A stretch of DNA of 7,791 bases from Bacteroidota bacterium (GCA_021790055.1 JAJYIL010000131.1:1-7791); one strand, 5' to 3'; positions 1 through 6,517 are shown, numbered from the stretch's first letter. Notes: generated from the letters alone by a model not told the origin. Numbers and translations: made by a program.

Positions 1-2010
1 ATAATCCGCCTTATCGACGGTCTTCCGATTCAGGCATTCGGTAATCCGAAGTCTCCGGTAAATAAAGGCGGAATTTGTCCGCTCGGTCTCGCTTCGGTCG
101 CTGATATATATCATCCTTCAAGGCTGACCGGTCCTATGAAAAAAGTCAACGGAAAATTTCAGCCTGTTTCATACAATGAAGCATTTAATCTTCTCTCTAG
201 TAATTTGAAGAAAATTATTTCAGGCAAAAAGCAGGATGAAGTTTTTGTTGTCGCACAAACCGAATCGAAGCTCCGTGCGGAATTGTTTAAGATATTCTCC
301 AATGAAACAGGCTTCAAGAATTTAATTTTAGACAGGTTCAATGAGACAAGCTCATTTCCCTATATTAAAGCGGCAGGTGAGGCGCCGGACTTCATTGACT
401 TTGATAAATGCGACTTCCTTCTGAACTTCGGCTCGCAGTTGACTGAGATTTCGCAAAGCCCGCTTTATTCTACCCGTAAGATAAATGAGTACAGAGCCAA
501 AGGATTTAGAATAACAGCGGTGCAGCCGAGATTAACACCAAGTATTTCCATGCTTGATGATTGGATTCCGCTACAGCCAAACCAGTTTGGTACTTTTGCT
601 TTAGGAATTGCTTACGTTCTGATTAAAGATGAACAGTATGATAAGAATTTTGTGGAAAAGAACTTTACCGGCTTTGATAAATTTAAGAATTATATTCTCG
701 AAAATTTTGTACCGGAAAAAGTTGAGAAGCTGACAGGTATTTCTTCCGATAAGATTATTGAAACCGGAAAGAAGTTTGAGAAGGCTTCGGCACCGGCAGC
801 ATATTTTGACGAATCCGTTTTATATAACTCCAACGGAACTCAAGATGCTTTTGCAATTATTGCACTGAACGCACTTAAAGGTTTCGGTAGTTTCGGAACA
901 ATAAAGGCTAATCCTTTATCTTCCAAAGTGAAGGGGAAAGAAAATCAAAGCGAGACGGTTACCTATGCAAACTTGAATGAAGCGCTTTCAAGCCCGAACG
1001 GAATACAGGCGTTGATAATTTCAGGGAGTAATTTCGTTTTCAATAATCCGGATCCCGAAGTATTGAAGAAGCAATTAAGCTCCGTTCCATTTATAGTAAG
1101 CTTCTCTTCTTTTGTTGATGAGACTTCGGAGTTTGCTCATCTGATAATTCCCGACCATTGTTATTTAGAAAGACATGACCTGCTTACCGATGTTTCAATC
1201 GGATTGCCGGCAGTAACTGTTCTTCAGCCGGTTGTTGATAAGCCGTTCTTCAAAACTGCGGACACCGGCGACATCCTGATTTCTTTAATGACAGAATTGA
1301 AACCGGATGCAAAGCTTACCTATAAAGATTATAAAGGTTATTTGAAGCTAACTGCAAAAAAGATTTATGCCGATGAAGAAGGAATATTGATGGATCAAAA
1401 TATGCCGACGGTAATTGAAAAAGGCTTGAAGAAAATCGGCTGGTCAACAGACGATATAGGAAGCTTTGACGATTACTGGGACAGCTTGATGGATGCAGGC
1501 GGATGGTGGAATCCATTTGCCGCAAAAGAAGGATTCAATCCTAAAATAGATTTTAAGAAAGAACTCGATGAAAAGTCTTTTTTAATTACCGGCATTACTA
1601 AATCTAAAATGAAGCTGCGTCTCAACATCTTCAAAAGAAATTTAGACTATAAAGGGAACATGAGCATCTATCCTGTCCTTGTAGAGCAGTTCGGAAACAA
1701 CCGGCAGGCATTTTACAAGCTGTGGGCAGAGGTTCATCCTCAGACTGCACGAAGCTTATCGCTATCGGATAGAAGCAAAATAATCCTGAAAACCGGCAAA
1801 GGAAAATTCACGGCATTTTTAGTTTATAACCCGGCAGTAATGCCCGGCAGCCTGGATGTTCCATTCGGATTAGGACACACAGTTCTTGGAGACACTTGCG
1901 GATTCAATCCTCTTTATTTCTCCGAGAACAAATTTGATTCGGCATCCGGCTTACCTTCTTTCTCAGAAACTTTAGTCGAGATTGAAGGAGCGCAATTAAG
2001 AATTACTTAA
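1..2010 (+). CDS. Molybdopterin-oxidoreductase-family large subunit (CISM A subunit, ActB/PsrA-like), 5' partial
   Basis: The frame is open from the first base, so the start, any Tat signal and the first Fe-S cysteines lie outside the window; 669 residues are visible. The opening residues match the end of the N-terminal Fe-S domain: a PVNKGGICPLG segment whose Cys26 would be the last ligand of a [4Fe-4S] cluster, then a YHPSRLTGPM segment. Family landmarks follow: DFDKCDFLLNFGS (133-145), QPRLTPS (175-181), an IIPDH...LE segment (382-390) typical of MopB domain III, and the C-terminal beta-barrel domain (about 564-640, with LGHTVLGDTCGFNP). The usual PGTD/PGTY cofactor motif reads PNQF (193-196), and no obvious Cys or Ser lies at the expected Mo-ligand position near RFNET (112-116). 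It probably forms a complex with the next two products, normally on the periplasmic side in this family. Family membership is secure. The substrate, and whether Mo is bound, are not. Confidence 0.88.
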   Translation: MIRLIDGLPIQAFGNPKSPVNKGGICPLGLASVADIYHPSRLTGPMKKVNGKFQPVSYNEAFNLLSSNLKKIISGKKQDEVFVVAQTESKLRAELFKIFSNETGFKNLILDRFNETSSFPYIKAAGEAPDFIDFDKCDFLLNFGSQLTEISQSPLYSTRKINEYRAKGFRITAVQPRLTPSISMLDDWIPLQPNQFGTFALGIAYVLIKDEQYDKNFVEKNFTGFDKFKNYILENFVPEKVEKLTGISSDKIIETGKKFEKASAPAAYFDESVLYNSNGTQDAFAIIALNALKGFGSFGTIKANPLSSKVKGKENQSETVTYANLNEALSSPNGIQALIISGSNFVFNNPDPEVLKKQLSSVPFIVSFSSFVDETSEFAHLIIPDHCYLERHDLLTDVSIGLPAVTVLQPVVDKPFFKTADTGDILISLMTELKPDAKLTYKDYKGYLKLTAKKIYADEEGILMDQNMPTVIEKGLKKIGWSTDDIGSFDDYWDSLMDAGGWWNPFAAKEGFNPKIDFKKELDEKSFLITGITKSKMKLRLNIFKRNLDYKGNMSIYPVLVEQFGNNRQAFYKLWAEVHPQTARSLSLSDRSKIILKTGKGKFTAFLVYNPAVMPGSLDVPFGLGHTVLGDTCGFNPLYFSENKFDSASGLPSFSETLVEIEGAQLRIT

Positions 2011-2013
2011 TTG
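1993..2013 (+). other. Short perfect inverted repeat over the A-subunit stop codon
   Basis: CAATTAAG (1993-2000) and CTTAATTG (2006-2013) are perfectly complementary 8-bp arms with a 5-nt loop, spanning the TAA stop at 2008-2010. The stem is AT-rich and has no T-run after it, so it is a poor intrinsic terminator. It could be a minor mRNA-processing structure, or chance in AT-rich sequence. Confidence 0.3.
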
Positions 2014-2064
2014 AATTTCAGAATTGTAGGAATGATATTTAATGAAAATCAAATTTAATAATGA

Positions 2065-2092
2065 GCATGGCTGCATTAAGGCATGGATGCAT
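2065..2092. repeat. Duplicated 12-mer in the A-B intergenic gap
   Basis: GCATGGCTGCAT (2065-2076) is followed after TAAG by GCATGGATGCAT (2081-2092), matching at 11 of 12 positions. The second copy ends in the palindrome ATGCAT. It sits in the 146-bp gap between the large subunit and the ferredoxin subunit, directly before the 7-bp tandem array. The gap therefore looks built from small duplications. No function is evident. Confidence 0.5.
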
Positions 2093-2102
2093 ATTGACAG
2101 CG

Positions 2103-2140
2103 AACAACAAACAACAAACTACAGACTACAAACAACAGAC
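2103..2140. repeat. 7-bp tandem repeat array upstream of the ferredoxin-subunit gene
   Basis: Five consecutive heptamers can be read: AACAACA (2103), AACAACA (2110), AACTACA (2117), GACTACA (2124), AACAACA (2131), then a partial GAC (2138-2140). The consensus is (A/G)AC(A/T)ACA. A degraded copy (GACAGCG, 2096-2102) may precede it. The array ends 7 bases before the GGAG ribosome-binding sequence of the next gene, so it lies in the leader of that cistron. A 7-bp unit is not a multiple of three, which argues against a conserved coding role. The array could be an A/C-rich unstructured translation enhancer, a dispersed short repeat, or a variable-length tract. Confidence 0.75.
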
Positions 2141-2147
2141 ATTTAAT

Positions 2148-2151
2148 GGAG
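2148..2151 (+). promoter_or_regulatory. Ribosome-binding site that sets the B-subunit start
   Basis: GGAG lies 5 nt upstream of the ATG at 2157. It favours that start over the in-frame ATG at 2061, which would add a 32-residue extension made largely from the repeat tract. Family B subunits begin a few residues before the first cysteine cluster, as the protein starting at 2157 does. Confidence 0.7.
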
Positions 2152-2156
2152 ATTTT

Positions 2157-2846
2157 ATGCCAAGATACGGAATGGTAATAGACCTCAATAAGTGCACACA
2201 GTGCGAAGCGTGCATTACTGTGTGCAAGCTTGAGAATAACGTTCAAATAGTTTCAAAAGAAAATGCTGAGATGGGCAGAGCAATGTTCTGGATGAATATG
2301 CTGACTAAAAATTACGAAGGCGACTTTCCCAATATTCGCCCGGAAACCCTTCCTGTTAGCTGTATGCAATGCGATGAGCCTTCGTGCATCAAAGTTTGCC
2401 CGGTTAGAGCTACATACAAAAGAGACGACGGCATTGTTGCCCAAATTTATCCGCAGTGCATCGGATGCCGGTACTGCATGGCAAACTGCCCTTACACTGC
2501 AAAAGTATTTAATTGGTTTAAAGATGAGCAGCCGGTTGAGATTGAAAAAAGTTATAACCCTGATGTCTCGGTTCGACCAAAAGGAATTGTTGAGAAGTGC
2601 ACTTTCTGCATTCACCGTCTGCAAAAGGCAAAGGAACAAGCGAAAGCAGAACACCGGAAGCTCCGCGAGAAAGATTATCAGCCTGCATGTGCGGAAGTTT
2701 GTTCTGCAGATGCAATTTACTTCGGCGACCTGGATGACCCGAACAGTAAAGTCTCAAAAGTAATGAAAGACTACAGAAGGTTTGCACTGCAGGAAGAGCT
2801 TGGCACAAAGCCTAAGGTTCAATACCTTAGCGCAATGAGTGAGTAA
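2157..2846 (+). CDS. 4Fe-4S ferredoxin-like electron-transfer subunit (CISM B subunit, PsrB/DmsB/NrfC type)
   Basis: This 229-residue protein carries electrons between the membrane subunit and the large subunit. All sixteen cysteines of the four-cluster pattern are present: C13/16/19/23 (CTQCEACITVC), C69/72/77/81 (CMQCDEPSCIKVC), C101/104/107/111 (CIGCRYCMANC) and C148/151/178/182 (CTFC, then CAEVC after a 26-residue spacer). Each is followed or accompanied by the usual CP or CK residues. The pattern predicts four [4Fe-4S] clusters, with no obvious loss that would force a [3Fe-4S] centre. There is no signal peptide, as expected for B subunits exported together with a Tat-bearing A subunit. 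The length is normal for the family. Start chosen from the GGAG site and family alignment. The gene follows the large subunit after a 146-bp repeat-rich gap and precedes the NrfD gene by 39 bp. Confidence 0.93.
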   Translation: MPRYGMVIDLNKCTQCEACITVCKLENNVQIVSKENAEMGRAMFWMNMLTKNYEGDFPNIRPETLPVSCMQCDEPSCIKVCPVRATYKRDDGIVAQIYPQCIGCRYCMANCPYTAKVFNWFKDEQPVEIEKSYNPDVSVRPKGIVEKCTFCIHRLQKAKEQAKAEHRKLREKDYQPACAEVCSADAIYFGDLDDPNSKVSKVMKDYRRFALQEELGTKPKVQYLSAMSE

Positions 2847-2885
2847 ATATTTCAAAATGTTAATCCATAAAAGAAGGCTTTAGAG

Positions 2886-4232
2886 ATGGACAATCATCAT
2901 TACGATGAAGATGAGGTTTTATTTAGACCGATATACGAGACCGGCAAAGGATTTTACGCGCTTGCTTGCGCGCTGGCAGCAATTGTCGTTTTCGGTTTGG
3001 TCATGTACATTCGCCAGTTGGTATTCGGGCTCGGTGAAACGGGAATGAACGAACCCGTTAGCTGGGGATTTTACATAATCAGCTTCGTGTTCTTTATCGG
3101 CATATCGCACGCAGGAACTCTTATCTCTGCAATCCTGCGCCTGTCTAAAGCAGAATGGCGAAGACCGATAACAAGAATGGCTGAAGTTATAACGGGCATC
3201 GTTCTGATTATCGGCGGTCTTCATCCTGTAATAGATTTAGGGAGACCGGATAGAATACTTCACCTTGTTGAGCGCGGAAGACTGCAGTCTCCCCTTTTAT
3301 GGGATTTTACGAGCGTCTCTGCTTACTTTACCGCATCGAGCATTTATCTTTATCTTCCCTTAATTCCGGATATTGCATTGCTTCGCGATAGAGGAGGCAA
3401 ATTCCACAAGCTATACAAAGTTCTGGCGTGGGGTTATGACGGTTCCGAAAAGCAGAAGCATGCCCTTGAAAGAGCGATTAATATTTTAATGGTTCTGGTA
3501 ATTCCGATTGCGGTTTCTGTCCACACGATTATTTCATGGATTTTCGGAATGACGCTTCAACCCGGATGGCACAGCACAATCTTCGGTCCTTACTTTGTAG
3601 TAGGCGCTATCTTCTCCGGCATTGCAGCTCTAGTAATAGTAATGATTGCATTTAGAAAAGCATATCATCTTGAAAATTATCTTAAAGAAATTCATTTCAG
3701 GTATCTCGGAACACTGCTGATGGTAATGTCTCTTCTCTGGTTCTATTTTACTTTCGCAGAGTACTTAACTACCTTTTACGGACACGAGCCGCCAGAGATG
3801 AGAGTGTTCGATTATAAATTTATCGGCAGCTTTGCTCCCTGGTTCTGGCTTATGGTTGCGTGCAATTTTATTATTCCGGTAATTTTCTTGAGCAACAAGA
3901 AGCTGAAGACAATTGGAGGAATTTTGACAGCCTCAATAGCTGTTGTTATCGGCATGTGGCTGGAAAGACTAATTATCATTGTGCCGTCGCTGGCAAATCC
4001 AAGGCTTCCTTATCCTACCGGTATTTATGTCCCGTCGCTTACGGAGATTTCGCTGTTAGCCGCCGGAATTGCAGCATTTATTCTTGGCTTTATGGGATTC
4101 TCAAAACTCTTCCCCTTAATTTCTGTTTGGGAGATTAAGGAAGGAAGGAAGGAAAGCGTTAGAGAAGTAACGGAAAGATTAAATGAATATCTTCCTACAT
4201 CCAAACATGTAAAAGTAATTGAAGAGGCTTGA
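2886..4232 (+). CDS. NrfD/PsrC-family integral membrane quinone-interacting subunit (CISM C subunit, ActC-like)
   Basis: This 448-residue, very hydrophobic protein has about ten predicted transmembrane helices by eye, the size expected of the 10-helix NrfD/ActC/HybB type rather than the shorter 8-helix forms. Family motifs seen are GISHAGTLISA (72-82), IDLGRPD (116-122), SPLLWDF (135-141), PDIALLRDR (161-169), VSVHTIISWIF (210-220) and GWHSTIFGPY (227-236). In this family, residues in these segments line the quinone pocket and a possible proton path. Its role is to exchange electrons between membrane (mena)quinone and the Fe-S subunit. The C-terminus (about 415-448) is charged and probably cytoplasmic. 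AGAAGG lies 8 nt before the start. Quinol oxidation is more likely than quinone reduction, given the cytochrome encoded downstream, but direction cannot be read from sequence. Confidence 0.93.
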   Translation: MDNHHYDEDEVLFRPIYETGKGFYALACALAAIVVFGLVMYIRQLVFGLGETGMNEPVSWGFYIISFVFFIGISHAGTLISAILRLSKAEWRRPITRMAEVITGIVLIIGGLHPVIDLGRPDRILHLVERGRLQSPLLWDFTSVSAYFTASSIYLYLPLIPDIALLRDRGGKFHKLYKVLAWGYDGSEKQKHALERAINILMVLVIPIAVSVHTIISWIFGMTLQPGWHSTIFGPYFVVGAIFSGIAALVIVMIAFRKAYHLENYLKEIHFRYLGTLLMVMSLLWFYFTFAEYLTTFYGHEPPEMRVFDYKFIGSFAPWFWLMVACNFIIPVIFLSNKKLKTIGGILTASIAVVIGMWLERLIIIVPSLANPRLPYPTGIYVPSLTEISLLAAGIAAFILGFMGFSKLFPLISVWEIKEGRKESVREVTERLNEYLPTSKHVKVIEEA

Positions 4233-4239
4233 TAGAACC

Positions 4240-4500
4240 ATGGTTAATAATAATAATAATGAAGAGCGTTCGGTAAAATTTTTTCAGCGTTTAATGCTTG
4301 TTGTTCTCTGGTCAATTCCGGTAAGTATGACTCTACTCTTTATAAATTTGGTTCATATATCCTACCAGGTTAAAGACCATCAGACTGCTTCCATCGCAAT
4401 CAGCATTGTTGCTGTAACTATATTCTGGATTTTAGCCAGCGTACTAACCTATGTTTATGTCGGTTTACACAGGCATGCCGGAAAGGAGAAACAAGCATGA
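4240..4500 (+). CDS. Small two-helix membrane protein of the respiratory complex, unknown family
   Basis: This 86-residue protein starts with MVNNNNNEERS, then has two hydrophobic segments (about residues 16-38 and 49-72) separated by a short polar loop (HISYQVKDHQTAS), and ends in a charged tail (HRHAGKEKQA). I do not recognise the family. The gene begins 7 bp after the NrfD stop, and its stop overlaps the next start (ATGA, 4497-4500), so it is almost certainly co-translated with the complex. It may be an accessory or assembly subunit, or an anchor between the NrfD protein and the cytochrome, analogous in position only to small subunits of alternative complex III. Start chosen at ATG 4240, with GAGG 12 nt upstream; a TTG at 4219 would overlap the NrfD gene and is less likely. 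Confidence 0.8.
   Translation: MVNNNNNEERSVKFFQRLMLVVLWSIPVSMTLLFINLVHISYQVKDHQTASIAISIVAVTIFWILASVLTYVYVGLHRHAGKEKQA
4246..4260. repeat. (AAT)5 trinucleotide run encoding five asparagines
   Basis: Five identical AAT codons follow the second codon of the small membrane protein. Length change would add or remove asparagines without shifting frame. It may also keep the mRNA near the start unstructured. Confidence 0.7.
4483..4488 (+). promoter_or_regulatory. Ribosome-binding site of the tetraheme cytochrome gene
   Basis: AAGGAG lies inside the end of the preceding gene, 8 nt before the ATG at 4497. It is the strongest Shine-Dalgarno match in the window. It supports independent initiation at the 4-nt ATGA overlap and suggests the cytochrome is made at high level. 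Confidence 0.7.
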
Positions 4501-5690
4501 AAACAAAATTCATTTTGTTTGTATCAACTTTAATCGTCCTTGCTTCAATTTATTTATTGGATGGATATACTCTTAACCAGAGTCCTCAAAGTAAACATGG
4601 CAGTGGGCAGGCTTTACCGCAAAATCCAATGAGCGGCAGAATAGTCTTCGAGCAGAAAGGCTGCATCGACTGCCATTCGATAAACGGCAGCGGCGGCAAG
4701 ACGGCGCCTGATTTCAGTACGAACAATTTCTTCGGCAACGGTTATGATTTGATTTCCGCAATGTGGAACCATTCTCCGGAAATGCTTAAGCAAATGGATG
4801 TAAAAAATATCAACAGGCAAAATATAGATGAAAAAGATTTCCGCAGCCTCAGGTATTTTTTAAACTTTCTGCGGTACCTTGATGTAAATGGAAATGTTAA
4901 GAACGGGCAGCTGCTATTTTCTAAGATGAAGTGCAATGACTGTCATTCAATTGAAAAATCAAATACTAAAAAAATTAGCTTGAGTAAAATGGGAGTTTAC
5001 GCTTCTCCGCTCTACCTTGCACAGGTAATGTGGAACCATGCGGCTAAGATGCAGAAGTTGCAAATGAAGTCCGGCATAAAGGTTCCGGTGTTTAAGAAAA
5101 ATGAGTTTGCGGATTTATCCTCTTACATCGAGTTAGTCAGCGCAAACGGCAAGAAAGAAAAGATTTTTATGCTTCCCGGAAATCCTTTAAAAGGCAAAGT
5201 ATTATTCAAGAGCAAAAAATGTTTTTACTGCCATGAAGAAAAGCATATCGGTCCCGACTTAACGAAGTTCAATTTCAACAAGAGCGTGACTGAAATTGCG
5301 GGAATGATGTGGGACCATGCATCCAGTATGGAAACTGCAATGACTAAGTATAAAATTTCTTACCCTGAATTTAAAAACCGTGAAATGGCAAACCTGATTT
5401 CTTATTTATACTTTAAGAATCAAAGTCAGATTAAAGGAAGTGCTGTTGAAGGGAACAAACTGATTTCCGAAAAGGGCTGCATTGGCTGCCACAGCATAGG
5501 TAATTCCTTTAATGCTCCCGCAATTGACGAAATAGGACCATTCTACGGTGAGGATAGCTTCTTCAGCGCCCTATGGAACCATCTGCCGATGATGGAAAGG
5601 ACATCTTATGCAAAAGGAAAATCTTTGCCGAAGTTGTTGCCTTCGGATGTAAAATCGTTGTATCTTTACTTCAATAGAAAAGTACGGTAG
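4497..5690 (+). CDS. Exported tetraheme cytochrome c made of four tandem mono-heme units
   Basis: This 397-residue protein has an N-terminal hydrophobic segment (residues 5-21) that is a signal peptide or uncleaved anchor; no lipobox cysteine is visible. Four CXXCH heme-binding motifs occur: CIDCH (56-60), CNDCH (146-150), CFYCH (242-246) and CIGCH (328-332). Each is followed 29-33 residues later by a repeated block: MWNHSPEM (89-96), MWNHAAKM (178-185), MWDHASSM (271-278) and LWNHLPMM (359-366). Each unit also starts with a G-x-x-x-F/I and K/S-C-x-x-CH pattern. The spacing of 86-96 residues indicates internal duplication of one class-I-like domain. The last Met of each block is a plausible sixth heme ligand; the block's His is an alternative. 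It probably accepts electrons from the membrane complex in the periplasm. Translationally coupled to the upstream small membrane protein. Confidence 0.92.
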   Translation: MKTKFILFVSTLIVLASIYLLDGYTLNQSPQSKHGSGQALPQNPMSGRIVFEQKGCIDCHSINGSGGKTAPDFSTNNFFGNGYDLISAMWNHSPEMLKQMDVKNINRQNIDEKDFRSLRYFLNFLRYLDVNGNVKNGQLLFSKMKCNDCHSIEKSNTKKISLSKMGVYASPLYLAQVMWNHAAKMQKLQMKSGIKVPVFKKNEFADLSSYIELVSANGKKEKIFMLPGNPLKGKVLFKSKKCFYCHEEKHIGPDLTKFNFNKSVTEIAGMMWDHASSMETAMTKYKISYPEFKNREMANLISYLYFKNQSQIKGSAVEGNKLISEKGCIGCHSIGNSFNAPAIDEIGPFYGEDSFFSALWNHLPMMERTSYAKGKSLPKLLPSDVKSLYLYFNRKVR

Positions 5691-5761
5691 AGGTGTATAG
5701 GTATACGGGTATAAAGTCAATGCGTTTAGTCCGTATACCTTTATACCCATATACCTAAACA
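5691..5761. repeat. Inverted array of GGTATA-type octamers forming a long hairpin, terminator-like
   Basis: On the + strand three 8-bp units run AGGTGTAT (5691), AGGTATAC (5699) and GGGTATAA (5707). On the opposite strand, reading back from 5756, the units are AGGTATAT, GGGTATAA and AGGTATAC. Arms 5699-5716 and 5739-5756 pair at 17 of 18 positions. With one more mismatch the stem extends to 5694/5761, around a 22-nt loop. A second pairing is possible (5699-5708 with 5731-5740, 10 of 10), so the element can fold in two ways. T5 (5762-5766) directly follows the stem. It may act as a terminator or processing/stability hairpin at the 3' end of the cytochrome mRNA, or be a dispersed palindromic repeat. 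It lies between two co-directional genes. Confidence 0.75.
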
Positions 5762-5783
5762 TTTTTGTTGAAGAAAAGTAATA

Positions 5784-6392
5784 ATGAAATACAAACTCAT
5801 CTCGGCATTCACAACTAATCTGGTTTTACTATTTTTAGTACACACAACCCTGGCGGGCAGCATTAAGGGCAACGTTCATCTTGAAGGAAGCCCCAGTAAT
5901 GCAAATGTACTTGTTTACATCGAACATGTTGATAGTTCGTTCGCAGCTCCGCAGAAGCATGCCCTCATGAATCAGAAAGACTTGATGTTCATTCCGGAAG
6001 TCCTTCCTGTTCTAACCGGAACTACGGTAGATTTTCTAAACAGTGACAATGTGCTTCATAACGTTTTTACAGAATCCAAATGTGCGGGAAATTTTAATCT
6101 CGGCACATGGCAGAAAGGACAAATTCGTTCTTATACATTTAATAAACCGGATTGCTTTGCAACTATTCTTTGCGACGTTCACCCCGATATGCAGGCATGG
6201 ATTGCCGTTCTTCAAAATCCTTATTTCTCACTAACAAATAAAAACGGGGAATATGAAATAAAGAATTTACCTCCCGGAAATTATCAGCTAAAAGTATGGT
6301 CTCCTTTTTATAAGGCAGAAACTATTGATGTCGTTATAAAAGACAATAATCCAGTAATAAGAAATTTTACTTTAACAAGAACAAACGAATAG
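5784..6392 (+). CDS. Exported cupredoxin-like copper protein with C-terminal carboxypeptidase-regulatory-like domain
   Basis: This is a 202-residue precursor with a signal peptide, probable cleavage after LAG (around residue 24-25). Residues about 27-143 form a plastocyanin/methylamine-utilisation-like domain: FIPEVLPVLTGTTVDFLNSD (69-88), then H92 in VLHNVF and C130/H133/M136 in CDVHPDMQAW. These are the four ligands of a type 1 copper site in the expected order. C100 and C124 could form a disulfide. Residues about 146-200 contain a NKNGEYEIKNLPPGNYQLKV-type segment, a short carboxypeptidase-regulatory beta-sandwich. Its probable role is a periplasmic one-electron carrier, possibly taking electrons from the upstream cytochrome. 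There is no strong Shine-Dalgarno, only GAAGAAAAG upstream. The 93-bp gap with a hairpin means it may be in the same operon at reduced level, or have its own promoter. Confidence 0.85.
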   Translation: MKYKLISAFTTNLVLLFLVHTTLAGSIKGNVHLEGSPSNANVLVYIEHVDSSFAAPQKHALMNQKDLMFIPEVLPVLTGTTVDFLNSDNVLHNVFTESKCAGNFNLGTWQKGQIRSYTFNKPDCFATILCDVHPDMQAWIAVLQNPYFSLTNKNGEYEIKNLPPGNYQLKVWSPFYKAETIDVVIKDNNPVIRNFTLTRTNE

Positions 6393-6420
6393 AAAGTTTT
6401 ACGCCCGGTTTTTCTTGAAG

Positions 6421-6469
6421 TAATCTAACTGTTAATCTGATCGGTTAAATCCGAACAGGATTAAGATTA
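6421..6469. terminator. Nested inverted repeats between convergent genes, possible bidirectional terminator
   Basis: Three stems nest in the 125-bp convergent gap: TAATC (6421-6425) with GATTA (6465-6469), TTAATC (6432-6437) with GATTAA (6459-6464), and TCGG (6441-6444) with CCGA (6451-6454). TAATCT occurs twice on the left and GATTAA twice on the right, so the arms are duplicated. No T-run follows on either strand, so the terminator role rests on position between two gene ends. The rest of the gap shows nothing else clear. Confidence 0.35.
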
Positions 6470-6517
6470 AGAGACGAAAATTCCTCTTTAATAATTATAT
6501 AAAAGATTGAGCAAGTC

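Noticed and set aside
136..138. ATG at 136 as the start of the large subunit
   Set aside because: The 45 upstream codons are in frame and match the family's Fe-S domain end and the RLTGPM segment, so this Met is internal.
2103..2140. Possible CRISPR array
   Set aside because: The repeat unit is 7 bp, tandem and without spacers, so it is not a CRISPR.
2061..2156. N-terminal extension of the ferredoxin subunit from ATG 2061
   Set aside because: The extension would be translated from duplicated and heptamer repeats, has no family similarity, and a GGAG-spaced ATG at 2157 matches the normal family start.
2253..2808. Three other frames open within the ferredoxin subunit gene
   Set aside because: All overlap a gene with sixteen conserved cysteines; their products have no recognisable motifs, so they are shadows.
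3860..4138. Open frame inside the NrfD gene
   Set aside because: It overlaps the conserved membrane protein in another frame and encodes nothing recognisable.
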